Below are positions 16,514-26,763 of a stretch of 64,000 nucleotides of DNA, in pieces. Each line of letters starts with the position of its first letter. Within the stretch, counting starts at the first letter, position 1. The notes beneath the pieces are model-generated. The model saw only the letters and a program-made list of their open reading frames with translations. It searched no databases and had not been told where the DNA came from. The DNA is from Lolliginicoccus lacisalsi (GTDB lineage: Bacteria > Actinomycetota > Actinomycetes > Mycobacteriales > Mycobacteriaceae), in NCBI RefSeq assembly GCF_014841105.1, contig NZ_JACYWE010000005.1, forward strand, positions 220,694 through 284,693. The letters are read 5' to 3'. The translations under genes were made by a program, and so were the position numbers.

Positions 16514-17473
16514 ATGGATGCACCGGTAGTTCTCCTCGACGGCGCGAGCCTTTGGTTCCGGTCGTTCCACGCGCTGCCCGAGTCGCTGACCGCGCCGGAT
16601 GGGCGACCGGTCAACGCGGTGCGCGGCTTCCTCGATACGATCGCCTCCCTGGTCCGCTCCCACGCGCCGTCACGCCTGGTGGTGTGCCTCGATAACGATT
16701 GGCGCCCGGCCTTCCGGGTCGCGGCGATCCCCTCCTACAAGGCGCACCGGGTCGCGGATCCCGAGGCGCCAGCCGGGGGCGCCGAGGATGTTCCGGACTC
16801 GCTGCCCCCGCAGGTGGACATGATCCTTGATGTGCTCGACGCGATCGGCATCGCCACCGCCGGGGCCAACGGCTTCGAGGCCGATGATGTGCTGGGGACC
16901 CTCGCGGCGCGGGAGACCAGCGATCCGGTGATCGTGGTCAGCGGTGACCGGGACCTGCTGCAAGTGGTCGCAGACGATCCGGTGCCCGTGCGGGTGCTGT
17001 ATGTGGGGCGCGGCCTGGCGAAGGCGGAGCTGTTCGGCCCGGCCGAGGTCGCCGCCCGGTTCGGAGTACCAGCGGATCGCGCCGGCGCGGCCTATGCCGA
17101 GCTGGCGCTGCTGCGCGGCGATCCATCCGACGGCCTGCCCGGTGTGGCGGGGGTGGGCGAGAAGACCGCGTCGCGGCTGCTCCTCGAGCATGGGTCGCTC
17201 GCTGCTGTCATGGCGGCCGCCGCCGATCCCGCGAGCAGCCTCGCGCCGGGGGTGCGCAACAAGCTCACCGCGAGCGTGGAGTATGTCGAGGCTGCCGAGA
17301 AGGTCGTGCGCGTGGCCACCGACGCCCCGGTGTTGCTGTCGCGGCCGGACGAGCTCCCCGCGGAACCGCAGGATCGGCACAGCCTGGCCGAGCTCGGTCA
17401 CGATTATGGCATCGACAACGCGCTCGCCCGGCTGCTCGCCGCTCTCGCCGCGAACCCCGCGCGCACCGGGTGA
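16514..17473 (+). CDS. 5'-3' exonuclease (Pol I N-domain / FEN-like), Rv2090 type
   Basis: A 319-residue stand-alone 5' nuclease. Conserved acidic residues lie in [42 protein letters not shown] and [12 protein letters not shown]. The helix-hairpin-helix [17 protein letters not shown] binds DNA. It lacks polymerase domains, as does Rv2090, so it is expected to act on flaps or RNA primers in repair or replication. Its stop abuts the stop of the convergent aldehyde dehydrogenase gene with no spacer. Confidence 0.9.
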   Translation: MDAPVVLLDGASLWFRSFHALPESLTAPDGRPVNAVRGFLDTIASLVRSHAPSRLVVCLDNDWRPAFRVAAIPSYKAHRVADPEAPAGGAEDVPDSLPPQVDMILDVLDAIGIATAGANGFEADDVLGTLAARETSDPVIVVSGDRDLLQVVADDPVPVRVLYVGRGLAKAELFGPAEVAARFGVPADRAGAAYAELALLRGDPSDGLPGVAGVGEKTASRLLLEHGSLAAVMAAAADPASSLAPGVRNKLTASVEYVEAAEKVVRVATDAPVLLSRPDELPAEPQDRHSLAELGHDYGIDNALARLLAALAANPARTG

Positions 17474-19042
17474 TCAGGCGAACCGCACGCCCTGGGCGAG
17501 CGGCAGCTCCGAGGAGTAGTTGATGGTGCTCGTGGACCGCCGCATGTAGTTGCGCCACGCGTCCGACCCGGATTCGCGCCCGCCGCCGGTGTGCTTCTCG
17601 CCGCCGAACGCCCCGCCGATCTCCGCGCCCGAGGTCCCGATGTTGACATTGGCGATGCCGCAGTCCGAACCCTCCGGGCCAAGGAAGCGCTCCGCCTCCC
17701 GCAGGTCGGTGGTGAAGATCGCCGACGACAGTCCCTGCGGCACCGCGTTGTGCAGGGCGATGGCCTCGTCGAGATCGTCGTAGGCGAGCACGTACAGGAT
17801 CGGCGCGAACGTCTCCTCCCGCACCACTGGAGCCATGCCTGGCATCCGCACGATCGCCGGCGCGACATATACGCCGTCCTCGGCCCCCTCGATGGCGATG
17901 CGATCACCACCGTGGACGATCGTGCCCCCCGCCTCCGTGGCCCGCTCGAGGGCATCGCGCATCGCTTCCTCGGCCCTGTCCGAGATCAACGGCCCCACGA
18001 GCACGTCGTCGCGGAACGGATCCCCCACCACCAGCGTCCTGTAGGCCGCGGCGACACGATCCACCACGTCATCGAGGATCGAGCGGTGCACGATCAGCCG
18101 CCGCAACGTGGTGCAGCGCTGCCCCGCGGTGCCCGCCGCCGCGAACACCACCGCGCGCGCCGCGAGATCGAGGTCCGCAGACGGCGCGACGATAGCGGCA
18201 TTGTTGCCCCCGAGCTCGAGCAGCGAGCGTCCGAACCGTGCCGCCACGCGCGGCCCGATCTCGGGGCCCATGCGCACCGAGCCCGTCGCGCTGAGCAGGG
18301 CGATCCGATCATCATCGACAAGCTGCTCCCCCACGTCCCGCGCGCCGAGCACCACGGTGTGCAGGCCCTCGGGCGCGTCCTGCTCGGCTATCGCCCGCGC
18401 GAGCAGCGCATCGCAGGCCAGCGCGGTCATCGGCGTGGACTCCGACGGCTTCCACACCACCGGATCGCCGCACACCAGAGCGATCGCGGTGTTCCAGGCC
18501 CACACCGCCACGGGAAAGTTGAACGCGGTGATCAGGCCGACCACGCCGAGCGGATGCCAGGTCTCGGCGAGCCGGTGCCCCGGCCGCTCCGAGGCCATGG
18601 TCAGGCCGTAGAGCTGGCGCGACAATCCGACGGCGAAGTCGCAGACATCGATCATCTCCTGCACCTCGCCGAGCGCCTCGGAGGTGATCTTGCCCGCCTC
18701 GATCGTCACGAGCGTCGCGAGATCCGCCTTGTGCTCGCGCAGCAGGACGCCGAGGGCGCGCACCACCTCCCCGCGGCGGGGCGCGGGCACCGACCGCCAC
18801 GCGGCGAAGGCCTCGATGGCCCCGCCGATCGCATCATCGACGTCCGCTGGCGAGCTGCCCGTGATGGTCAACAGGTCAGCGCCAAGGATGGGAGTGCGGG
18901 CCTCGAGGGGCTCACCCGTTCCCACCGGGAGGATCGTGCCGGTGAACACGGATTCGGGGACGACGTCGGCCCCGCATGCGTGCAGGCAGTTGATGGCGAG
19001 GTCATGCAGCTCCTCGGCCGTGGGCAGGGGACGGGCGCTCAT
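17474..19042 (-). CDS. ALDH7-type aldehyde dehydrogenase (piperideine-6-carboxylate / aminoadipate-semialdehyde dehydrogenase-like)
   Basis: A 522-residue NAD-dependent aldehyde dehydrogenase. Catalytic Glu lies in LLELGGNNA and catalytic Cys in GQRCTT. The ALDH7 hallmark FGGEKHTGGGRESGSDAW near the C-terminus, followed by YMRRSTSTINYS, identifies the alpha-aminoadipate semialdehyde branch of lysine breakdown. The usual partner lysine 6-aminotransferase is not in the window. ATG 19042 is chosen (GGGA before it); in-frame ATGs at 19054 and 19051 are also possible. Confidence 0.88.
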   Translation of the reverse strand: MSARPLPTAEELHDLAINCLHACGADVVPESVFTGTILPVGTGEPLEARTPILGADLLTITGSSPADVDDAIGGAIEAFAAWRSVPAPRRGEVVRALGVLLREHKADLATLVTIEAGKITSEALGEVQEMIDVCDFAVGLSRQLYGLTMASERPGHRLAETWHPLGVVGLITAFNFPVAVWAWNTAIALVCGDPVVWKPSESTPMTALACDALLARAIAEQDAPEGLHTVVLGARDVGEQLVDDDRIALLSATGSVRMGPEIGPRVAARFGRSLLELGGNNAAIVAPSADLDLAARAVVFAAAGTAGQRCTTLRRLIVHRSILDDVVDRVAAAYRTLVVGDPFRDDVLVGPLISDRAEEAMRDALERATEAGGTIVHGGDRIAIEGAEDGVYVAPAIVRMPGMAPVVREETFAPILYVLAYDDLDEAIALHNAVPQGLSSAIFTTDLREAERFLGPEGSDCGIANVNIGTSGAEIGGAFGGEKHTGGGRESGSDAWRNYMRRSTSTINYSSELPLAQGVRFA

Positions 19043-19117
19043 GGTTCCCATCATGCCGTGCCACGCCGTGCCCGTCAGCGGTTCCCTGCCACTGCCCCGC
19101 TATTCGGTGCAGGACTG

Positions 19118-21859
19118 CTATTCGGTGGTGGCATCGATCGAGACGACGCCCCGCTTGATCGCCGCGATGGCCTTGCCCGCGGAGGAACGCACCTGAGCGT
19201 CCGGGGCGACGATGCGCAACTGCTCGAGCAGATCGAGCACCTGCCGGCACCAGCGCACGAAATCACCGGGCGGGATCTCGTTAGCGGCGAGCAGCGCGTC
19301 GAGCAGCGGTGCCCCCTGCGCCCACACGTAGATCGCGTGAACAAAGCCCGTGTCGGGCTCCCGGGTGATGGGAAGCTGGTGGCGGATCTCGTCGGACTGG
19401 ATCTCCTCCCAGATGCGCTGCGTGTCGGCAATAGCCCGGCGCAGCGGGCCGGTGGGCATGGCGCTCGCGACCGTGGCGTCGCGGCGCGCCTCGAAGACCA
19501 CGGAAGACACCACGCCAGCCAGCTCCGCGGGGGCGAGACCCTTCCAGATGCCGCGCCGCAGCGCCTCGGCCACCAGCAGGTCGCTCTCGCTGTAGATGCG
19601 CCGCAACCACTCGCCCTCCTCGGTGACCACCGGGTCGCCGTCCGGCTCGAGGTAGGCACGCTCGGCGAGCAGCTCCACGATCCGGTCGAAGGTCCGCGCC
19701 AGCGACGACGATGCCGCATCCATCCGGGTCCTGAGCCGCTGCGTCTCCACGGCGAGGCGATGGGACCGCTCGGACACCCGGGCATGCTCCTCGCGGTCGG
19801 GGCAATCGTGGCACGGATGCTGCTTGAGCTCGCGGCGCAACCGGGCAAGCTCCCGGTCGTGCGTCGCGCCGCCCCGCTTCTTGCCATGCTTGCCGTGCTT
19901 GCCCGGCCCCGAGCTCGGCACGAAGCCCTTGTTGCGCAGCGTGGAAGCGATGTCGCGGCGCACCTGGGCGTCGCGGAAGTCGATGTGCCGGGGCAGCCGG
20001 ATCGACCCCACCGCCTCCACGGGGTCCGCGAAGTCCCGCGGCGAGAGCCTCCCCGACCAGCCGCCGGAGGTCATCACCAGCGGGTGCGGGTCGGCGAACT
20101 CCCGATCAGGCTCGAGCACCACCGCGGGGCCTGCCCGTCGCCCGGCAGGGACGGTGATCACATCGCCACGGCGCAGCCGCACCAGCGACTCGGCGACCGT
20201 GTTGCGCTTCTCCCCGGTGGCGCCACGCTTGAGCTCGCGCTCCCGCTCGCTGATGGCGCGGCGCAGGGCCGCGTACTCGGCGAAGTCACCGAGATGGCAG
20301 TCGGTGCCGCCCTCGAGCTGCTGCAGCTCCCGCTCGTTGCGCTCGATGGCGCGCGACACCCCGACCACGTTGCGGTCGGTCTGGAACTGCGCGAAGGAGC
20401 GCTCGAGCAGGGCGCGGGCCTCCTCCGCGGGAAGGTGTCGCAACAGGTTGACGGCCATGTTGTAGCCGGGGGCGAACGAGCTGCGCAGCGGGAAGGTGCG
20501 CGTGGATGCCAGCCCCGCCACCATGTCGGGATCCACGCTCGGCTCCCACAGCACCACCGCGTGGCCCTCGATATCGATGCCGCGCCGCCCGGCCCGGCCG
20601 GTGAGCTGCGTGTACTCGCCGGGGGTCAGGTCGGCGTGGGTATCGCCATTGAACTTGACCAGGCGCTCGAGGACCACGCTGCGGGCGGGCATGTTGATGC
20701 CCAGCGCGAGGGTCTCGGTGGCGAACACGGCCTTGACGAGCCCATTGACGAACAGTTCCTCCACGGTGTGGCGGAAAGCCGGCAGCATTCCCGCATGGTG
20801 GGCGGCGATGCCGCGCTCGAGCGCGGTGCACCACTGCTCGTAGCCCAGGATGCGCAGGTCCGCGCGCGGCAGCTCGCCGGTGTGGCGCTCGATGATCTCG
20901 CGCACGCGGGTGGCCTCGTCCTCGGTGGTGAGGGTGAGCCCGGAGCGGACGCACTGGCCGACGGCAGCGTCGCAGCCGGCGCGGCTGAAGATGAACGTGA
21001 TGGCTGGCAGCAGCCCGGCCTTGTCGAGCTGGGTGATCACCTCGGGCCGCGACGGTGGCCGGTAGCGGCTGGGCGGGCCGCCGCGGCCCCGGCGATCACG
21101 GCTTCCGCCGCGGCGATGCCCGGGCCGCTCGGCGTCCTCGATCGCGAGGCGCTTGCGGATGTGCGAGAGCAGGTCGGGGTTGAGCTTGCGCTGGCCGCGG
21201 CCGGGCGGGCCGTCGCTGCTCCGGCTCGGGAAAAGATCGAGGATGCGCCGGCCGACGAGCATGTGCTGCCACAGCGGGATGGGCCGGGTCTCGTCGACGA
21301 TCACTGTGGTGTCGCCGCGCACGGTCTCCATCCAGGAGCCGAACTCCTCGGCGTTGCTGACCGTGGCGGACAGGCTGACGAGGGCGACATCGTCGGCGAG
21401 ATGGAGGATCACTTCCTCCCACACGGCGCCGCGGAACCTGTCAGCGAGGAAGTGCACCTCGTCCATCACGACGTGCGAGAGGCCGCGCAGCCGGTCCGAG
21501 CCGGCGTAGAGCATGTTGCGCAGCACCTCGGTGGTCATCACCACGATCGGCGCGTCGGAATTGATGCTCTGGTCGCCGGTGAGCAGGCCCACGGTGTCGC
21601 GGTCGTACCGCTCGACGAGGTCGTGGAACTTCTGGTTCGACAAGGCCTTGATCGGCGTGGTGTAGAAGCACTTGCGGCCCGCTTGCAGCGCCAGGTGCAC
21701 GGCGAACTCACCGACGATGGTCTTGCCGGCACCGGTGGGCGCGCACACGAGCACGCCGTGCCCGGCCTCCAGCGCCTCGCAGGCGCGCAGCTGGAACGGG
21801 TCGAGCGGGAACGGTAGTTGCGCGGCGAACGCCGCGACCTCAGTGGCAGGAGTGCTCAT
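19118..21859 (-). CDS. helY: Ski2-like DEAD/DEAH-box RNA/DNA helicase HelY
   Basis: A 913-residue superfamily 2 helicase: Q-motif region PFPLDPFQLRACEAL, Walker A APTGAGKT at about 40-47, VMDEVHFL (DEVH box), SLSATVSNAEEFG (motif III), and motif VI in QLTGRAGRRGID. The long C-terminal half has the DSHCT-like region of Ski2/Mtr4 helicases. The locus is equivalent to Rv2092c beside tatC/tatA. The role is probably RNA processing or repair; direct evidence is lacking. It is followed by a short gap to the ALDH gene. Confidence 0.92.
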   Translation of the reverse strand: MSTPATEVAAFAAQLPFPLDPFQLRACEALEAGHGVLVCAPTGAGKTIVGEFAVHLALQAGRKCFYTTPIKALSNQKFHDLVERYDRDTVGLLTGDQSINSDAPIVVMTTEVLRNMLYAGSDRLRGLSHVVMDEVHFLADRFRGAVWEEVILHLADDVALVSLSATVSNAEEFGSWMETVRGDTTVIVDETRPIPLWQHMLVGRRILDLFPSRSSDGPPGRGQRKLNPDLLSHIRKRLAIEDAERPGHRRGGSRDRRGRGGPPSRYRPPSRPEVITQLDKAGLLPAITFIFSRAGCDAAVGQCVRSGLTLTTEDEATRVREIIERHTGELPRADLRILGYEQWCTALERGIAAHHAGMLPAFRHTVEELFVNGLVKAVFATETLALGINMPARSVVLERLVKFNGDTHADLTPGEYTQLTGRAGRRGIDIEGHAVVLWEPSVDPDMVAGLASTRTFPLRSSFAPGYNMAVNLLRHLPAEEARALLERSFAQFQTDRNVVGVSRAIERNERELQQLEGGTDCHLGDFAEYAALRRAISERERELKRGATGEKRNTVAESLVRLRRGDVITVPAGRRAGPAVVLEPDREFADPHPLVMTSGGWSGRLSPRDFADPVEAVGSIRLPRHIDFRDAQVRRDIASTLRNKGFVPSSGPGKHGKHGKKRGGATHDRELARLRRELKQHPCHDCPDREEHARVSERSHRLAVETQRLRTRMDAASSSLARTFDRIVELLAERAYLEPDGDPVVTEEGEWLRRIYSESDLLVAEALRRGIWKGLAPAELAGVVSSVVFEARRDATVASAMPTGPLRRAIADTQRIWEEIQSDEIRHQLPITREPDTGFVHAIYVWAQGAPLLDALLAANEIPPGDFVRWCRQVLDLLEQLRIVAPDAQVRSSAGKAIAAIKRGVVSIDATTE

Positions 21860-21870
21860 CCTGTCCTACG

Positions 21871-22791
21871 TTATCGCTCCTGCTCGCCGGAAGCGTCATT
21901 GGCGACGGGACCGGGGGCCTCCAGCGGCTCCGACTCGTCATCGGCGAGGTGCCCCCACGCTCCGGCCCGTCGGGCGCGGCGCTTGTCGTTGATGCGCGCG
22001 AACTGCACGGCTATCTCGAACAGCAAGGTCAGGGTGAGGGCGAGCGCGATCATCGAGAACGGATCGTGCGGGGTGACGAAGGCGGCGAAGACGAACAGCG
22101 CGAAGATGATGCCGCGGCGCCAGGACTTGAGCTTCTCGTAGGGCAGGATGCCCACCACGTTGAGCATCACCACGATCAGGGGCAGCTCGAAGCTGACTCC
22201 GAAGATGATGATGAGACTAATGATGAAGCCGAAGTACTCCTGGCCGCTCAATGCGGTGATCTGGACGTTGTCACCAATGCTGAGCAGGAATTGCAGCGCG
22301 AAGGCGACGAGGAAGTAGGCCATCACGGCGCCGGCGATGAAAAGCAGCGCGCCGATCATGACAAACACGATGCCGAAGCGGCGCTCGTTGCGGTGCAGGC
22401 CCGGTACCACGAACGCCCACACCTGGTACAGCCATACCGGGCTGGCCATGACGATCCCCGCGGTGACCGCGACCTTCAAGCGCAGCATGAACTGCTCGAA
22501 CGGGCCGGTGGCGAGAAGGCGGCACTCGTCGCTGTTCTGCGTCAGCGAGGCACGCGCCTCCTGCGGCAGCTCGCAGTAGGGACCCCGCAGCAGGTCGCCC
22601 AGCGAGGGCATGCCGAGCACCGAGAACGAGTACCACAGGAATCCGAGGATCGTGGTGAGCGTGACCGCGGCGAGGGCGATCAGCAGCCGGGTACGCAGCT
22701 CATGCAGGTGCTCGCTGAGCGGCATGGTGCCGTCCGGATTGATCTTGCGCTTCCGGCGCGCAGGCTTCAGGGATAGTCGCACCGCGGTCAT
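21871..22791 (-). CDS. tatC: Sec-independent protein translocase TatC
   Basis: A 306-residue, six-TM component of the twin-arginine translocase. The signal-recognition motif [14 protein letters not shown] at residues about 24-37 and the first periplasmic loop with [13 protein letters not shown] are conserved. The basic N-terminus and a C-terminal hydrophilic tail of about 50 residues are normal for actinobacteria. It reads with tatA (82-bp gap). The DUF1906 protein encoded at 7741-8520 is a likely client. Confidence 0.95.
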   Translation of the reverse strand: MTAVRLSLKPARRKRKINPDGTMPLSEHLHELRTRLLIALAAVTLTTILGFLWYSFSVLGMPSLGDLLRGPYCELPQEARASLTQNSDECRLLATGPFEQFMLRLKVAVTAGIVMASPVWLYQVWAFVVPGLHRNERRFGIVFVMIGALLFIAGAVMAYFLVAFALQFLLSIGDNVQITALSGQEYFGFIISLIIIFGVSFELPLIVVMLNVVGILPYEKLKSWRRGIIFALFVFAAFVTPHDPFSMIALALTLTLLFEIAVQFARINDKRRARRAGAWGHLADDESEPLEAPGPVANDASGEQER

Positions 22792-22873
22792 TCTTCTCGC
22801 TCACAGGGATAGGGATCCGGCCAGAATGCCGCAGCGCCAGCCGCTGCCGGACTGGCGCTGCGCGGGCCGCGCG

Positions 22874-23161
22874 CTAAGCGCGCTGATCAGGCTGCTGCTG
22901 CTGGTTGCCCTGCTGGGTATAGCCGCTCTGGGCTTGATCGTCCTGGGTCGTGGGCGCGGCGCTGATCTGCGGAGGCGCGGACTGCGGGGGCTGCTGGGCG
23001 CTATCGGTGCCGCCGTCGTTGCCCATCTCCTTGATCTCGCTCTTGAAGATGCGCATCGAGCGCCCCAGCCCGCGGGCCGCGTCCGGCAGCCGCTTGGAGC
23101 CGAACAGCACCACGATGACGAGGATCAGGATCAACCAGTGCCACGGGCTCGTGAATCCCAT
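22874..23161 (-). CDS. tatA: Sec-independent protein translocase TatA
   Basis: A 95-residue Tat pore subunit with N-terminal TM ([20 protein letters not shown]), the FG-x-KRLPD hinge, and amphipathic helix [20 protein letters not shown]. The tail is Gln/Pro-rich. ATG 23161 is chosen because the mature family starts at MGFTSP; a GTG at 23182 would add seven residues. It lies upstream of tatC and downstream of the pafBC genes. Confidence 0.95.
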   Translation of the reverse strand: MGFTSPWHWLILILVIVVLFGSKRLPDAARGLGRSMRIFKSEIKEMGNDGGTDSAQQPPQSAPPQISAAPTTQDDQAQSGYTQQGNQQQQPDQRA

Positions 23162-23273
23162 TGTTCTTTCAGCCTCCCACATTGACGTCGGTTCCGATGC
23201 TACCCGAGATCCGGCCGGGGCATCCGCGCCCCGAGCGCGCGTTCACCAACGCTTCATCCACTATCAGCGGTCA

Positions 23274-24269
23274 TCAAGCCTGCCGGTAGCGCTCGAGGCC
23301 CGCCTCCGCCTGCTGCCGCATCCGCTGCGCGAGCCCGGCCGGACCGACCACCGTGATGCTCGCGCCGAAGCCCAGCAGCATCCGCGCCATCCACTCATCC
23401 GAGGCATAGCGCATCTCGACCTGCACCCGGCCGTCATCGAGGCGGTGCTCGTTCTCCACGGGGTAGTAATCGACGAACCATCCCGCCGAGGGCTCGATCA
23501 CCAATCGCGCGACCCCGAGGTGCTCATGGTCGCTGAACAAGCCATCGGCCGTGGCGCGCTGGGCATCCGCGGGGATCCGCGCGGGCTGATCGAGCAGCCG
23601 GGCGGACTCGATGCGGTCGAGGCGGAACAGCCGCACGTCCTCGGCCATGCGGCACCACGCCTGCAAGTAGGCCTGGTCATCGACGAGCAGCATCCCCATC
23701 GGATCGGCGACGCGCTCGCTCACCACATCCCGCGAGGCGGAGTAGTACACGATGCTCAGGGCACGCTTGCGGCGCACCGCCTCCCGCACGACCGCGAGCC
23801 TGGCACCCGCGGCCGGATCACCAGCCCCGGGCTCCGCTGATGCTTGCTCGTCCTGGCCAGGCTCCCGGTTGTCATTGCTGGATGCCGCGACCCCGGCAGC
23901 GGACTCGATCTTCGCGATCGCCCGCCGCACCGCCGCGGGGTCCGCCATGCCGGGCTGATCGAGCAGCGCGCGCAGCGCCACGAGCAGCGCTGTGGCCTCC
24001 GGCCCGGCCAGGCGCAGCGGCCGCTCCATCCCGGCCGCGTAGGTCACCGCCACTGTCTCGCCCTCGAAGGAGAGATCGATCAGGTCACCGGGACCGTAGC
24101 CGGGCAGGCCGCACATCCACAGCAGGTTCAGATCGTCGACCAGCTCCTTCTGCGTCACGCCCATCTCCCGGGCCAGGTCAGCCTTGGAGATGCCCGGGTT
24201 GGCCATCACGTACGGCACCAGGTTGAGCAGGCGAACCAGCTTCACCGACAACCGCGACGACGCCATCAC
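23274..24269 (-). CDS. pafC: WYL-domain transcriptional regulator PafC
   Basis: About 331 residues: an N-terminal winged HTH (LVRLLNLVPYVMANPGISKA, LAREMGVTQKELVDDLNLLW), a WYL domain (LSIVYYSASRDVVSERVADP), and the C-terminal WCX extension. PafB and PafC act together as an activator of the LexA-independent DNA-damage response in mycobacteria. GTG 24269 overlaps the pafB stop as GTGA, preceded by a near-perfect GGAGGTGATC ribosome site; ATG 24266 is the other option. Confidence 0.92.
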   Translation of the reverse strand: MMASSRLSVKLVRLLNLVPYVMANPGISKADLAREMGVTQKELVDDLNLLWMCGLPGYGPGDLIDLSFEGETVAVTYAAGMERPLRLAGPEATALLVALRALLDQPGMADPAAVRRAIAKIESAAGVAASSNDNREPGQDEQASAEPGAGDPAAGARLAVVREAVRRKRALSIVYYSASRDVVSERVADPMGMLLVDDQAYLQAWCRMAEDVRLFRLDRIESARLLDQPARIPADAQRATADGLFSDHEHLGVARLVIEPSAGWFVDYYPVENEHRLDDGRVQVEMRYASDEWMARMLLGFGASITVVGPAGLAQRMRQQAEAGLERYRQA

Positions 24270-25255
24270 CGATCACCTCCCGCGGCCCGCAGCGCGCCCT
24301 CGAGCACCGCGATCACCGCGTTGACGAGTTCCGGCGGCTCGATCGCCACGGCATCGGGCCCATGCCCGGCCACCGCCCGGGCCAGCCACTCCCACGAGGA
24401 CGACTCGACCTCCAGCAGGTCCCCTTCCGCGCCGTCGAGCACGTGCGGCACCGCGGCCGAAGCGATGCGCCGCAGCTCGTGCACCTTGCCCGACGCCACC
24501 CACACCGTCGCGGGAAGCTGCGCGACCGGACGGCTGGCGACCGCGCGTGCGATCAGCTCATGGATATCCACATCGTCGGGCTTGCGCACCATTCCGCGCT
24601 TGCCGATCACGCTCACCTCGCCGGCGATGCGGGAGAGCCGGAACGTGCGCACCGCCTGCTTGTGCCGATCGAGCCCCACCAGGTACCAGCGGCCCCGCCA
24701 GGTGCCGATGCCCCACGGCTCCACCTCGCGCTCGCGGAAATCCTCCCCGGCGCTGCGCCGGTGCGCGAACCGCACGGCGGTACCCGAGTCGATCGCCTCG
24801 AGCAGTACCCGCACCGCCTGCTCCGACGTGCGGGCACGCTGCGGCACCATCGTCACCGGAACGCCCTCGATCACCGGGACCCCGCCGGCACGCAGCTTCA
24901 GCAATGCCGCCTGCGTCGCCGCGTGCAGCTCCGGCGACTGCCACAACTGCGCCGCCACCGCCACGGCCGCGGCCTCGTCCTGATCAAGCTGCACGTCCGG
25001 CAGCTCGTAGGCATCGCGGCGGATGCGGTAGCCCTCCGTTGCCGAGTGCCACGACGCCCGCCCGGTCTCCAGGGGGATGCCGAGGTCCCGGAGCTCCGCC
25101 TTGTCGCGCTCGAGCATGCGGTAGTAGGCGTCGTCGCTGCCGTCGCGCGGATAGCCCGCCACCGTCTCCCGGATCTGGTCCGCGGTGAGGAACTGCCGCG
25201 TGGACAGCAAAGCGATCACGAGGTTGACCAGTCGTTCCGCACGTGCTGCCGCCAC
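24266..25255 (-). CDS. pafB: WYL-domain transcriptional regulator PafB
   Basis: A 329-residue partner of PafC with the same layout: HTH start AERLVNLVIALLSTRQFLTA, then YYRMLERDKAELRDLGIPLE, and a WYL region VRFAHRRSAGEDFREREVEP and WYLVGLDRHKQAVRTFRLSR. It starts at GTG 25255 with AAGGAA upstream. It is co-transcribed with pafA (36-bp gap) and translationally coupled to pafC. Confidence 0.92.
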   Translation of the reverse strand: MAAARAERLVNLVIALLSTRQFLTADQIRETVAGYPRDGSDDAYYRMLERDKAELRDLGIPLETGRASWHSATEGYRIRRDAYELPDVQLDQDEAAAVAVAAQLWQSPELHAATQAALLKLRAGGVPVIEGVPVTMVPQRARTSEQAVRVLLEAIDSGTAVRFAHRRSAGEDFREREVEPWGIGTWRGRWYLVGLDRHKQAVRTFRLSRIAGEVSVIGKRGMVRKPDDVDIHELIARAVASRPVAQLPATVWVASGKVHELRRIASAAVPHVLDGAEGDLLEVESSSWEWLARAVAGHGPDAVAIEPPELVNAVIAVLEGALRAAGGDR

Positions 25256-25291
25256 CTGATCGTTCCTTCCCGCTGCGTGCCCGCTACCACG

Positions 25292-26650
25292 TCACATGGC
25301 GGCGATGAGCCGTTCCACCCGCTCATCGACCGACCGGAACGGGTCCTTGCACAGCACCGTCCGCTGCGCCTGGTCATTGAGCTTCAGATGCACCCAATCG
25401 ACCGTGAAGTCCCGGCCACGATCCTGCGCCGCCGCGATGAACTCGCCGCGCAACCGTGCCCGCGTCGTCTGCGGCGGCAGCGCCGTCGCCTGCTTGACCT
25501 CCTCGTCGGACGTCACCCGGGCGACCAGGCCCTTGCGCCGCAGCACATCGAAGACGCCGCGGCCCTGCTTGATGTCATGGTAGGCGAGATCGATCTGCGC
25601 GATCTTCGGATCGCCCAGCGGCAAGCCATGGCGCTCCTCGTACCGGGTGAACAGCTTCCGCTTGATCACCCAATCGATCTCCGTATCGACCTTGCTGAAA
25701 TCCTGCGACTCCACAGCGTCCAGCATGCGGCCCCACAGGTCCACCACCTGGTCGAGCTCGTCGCTCGGCTCGCGCGCCGCCAGGTACTCCACCGCCCGGG
25801 CGTGGTACTCGCGCTGGATCTCCAGGGCGCTCGCCTGGCGTCCCCCCGCCAGCCGCACCGGCTTGGTGCCCGTGATGTCATGGCTGATCTCGCGGATCGC
25901 GCGGATCGGGTTGTCCAGCGCGAAGTCCCGGAACGGCACGCCGGCCTCGATCATCTCTAGCACAAGCGCCGCCGATCCCACCTTCAGCAGGGTCGTCGTC
26001 TCCGCCATGTTTGAATCGCCCACGATGACATGCAGCCGGCGATACTTCTCCGCATCCGCATGCGGCTCGTCACGGGTATTGATGATCGGCCGCGACCGCG
26101 TCGTCGCCGAGGACACGCCCTCCCAGATATGCTCCGCGCGCTGCGACAGCGTGAAGATCGGCGCCTTGACAGTGTGCAAAACCTTGCCCGCGCCACAGAT
26201 CAACTGCCGGGTGACGAGGAACGGCAGCAGCACGTCAGAGATGCGGGAGAACTCCCCGGACCGCGACACCAGGAAGTTCTCGTGGCAGCCATACGAGTTG
26301 CCCGCGGAATCAGTGTTGTTCTTGAACAGGTAGATATCACCCGCGATGCCTTCGTCGGAGAGCCGCTGCTCCGCATCGAGGAGGAGCTCCTCGAGGATCA
26401 TCTCGCCGGCGCGATCATGCGCCACGAGCTGGCGCAGGCCATCGCACTCCGCGGTCGCGTACTCCGGGTGGGAGCCCACATCGAGGTACAGGCGCGCCCC
26501 GTTGCGCAGGAACACATTGGAACTGCGCCCCCACGACACGACGCGCCGGAACAAATACCGTGCCACCTCGTCCGGGCTCAACCGACGATGCCCATGAAAA
26601 GTGCAGGTGACACCGAATTCTGTCTCGATACCCATGATTCTTCGCTGCAC
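25292..26650 (-). CDS. pafA: Pup-protein ligase PafA
   Basis: A 452-residue carboxylate-amine ligase that joins the C-terminal glutamate of Pup to substrate lysines using ATP. The start [20 protein letters not shown] and the ATP-site segments [35 protein letters not shown] and [20 protein letters not shown] are near-identical to the mycobacterial enzyme. GTG 26650 matches the known N-terminus, and a TAGTGT -10 (26663-26658) lies 7 nt upstream, so the mRNA may be leaderless. It is divergent from the PAP2 gene. Confidence 0.95.
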   Translation of the reverse strand: MQRRIMGIETEFGVTCTFHGHRRLSPDEVARYLFRRVVSWGRSSNVFLRNGARLYLDVGSHPEYATAECDGLRQLVAHDRAGEMILEELLLDAEQRLSDEGIAGDIYLFKNNTDSAGNSYGCHENFLVSRSGEFSRISDVLLPFLVTRQLICGAGKVLHTVKAPIFTLSQRAEHIWEGVSSATTRSRPIINTRDEPHADAEKYRRLHVIVGDSNMAETTTLLKVGSAALVLEMIEAGVPFRDFALDNPIRAIREISHDITGTKPVRLAGGRQASALEIQREYHARAVEYLAAREPSDELDQVVDLWGRMLDAVESQDFSKVDTEIDWVIKRKLFTRYEERHGLPLGDPKIAQIDLAYHDIKQGRGVFDVLRRKGLVARVTSDEEVKQATALPPQTTRARLRGEFIAAAQDRGRDFTVDWVHLKLNDQAQRTVLCKDPFRSVDERVERLIAAM

Positions 26651-26728
26651 CCTCGCCACACTACCGCCACCGTCACCGTCCTCAGCGGCGACTGCCGCAA
26701 CAAATCGTCACCGATCGTCACTTTTGCA

Positions 26729-26756
26729 TTGCATGCACGGCGGCAATGCCTACTCT
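26729..26756 (+). promoter_or_regulatory. Promoter of the PAP2 gene, probably leaderless
   Basis: TTGCAT (26729-26734), a 16-bp spacer and TACTCT (26751-26756) lie with the -10 ending 7 nt before ATG 26764. This arrangement favours ATG 26764 over 26746 as the start. Confidence 0.5.
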
Positions 26757-26763
26757 GGACGAT

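Noticed and set aside
17591..21817. A 1,408-codon open frame on the plus strand
   Set aside because: It is antisense to the ALDH7 and helY genes, both with clear motifs. Its composition (His/Arg/Gly/Asp-rich, no domains) is that of a frame shadow in GC-rich DNA.
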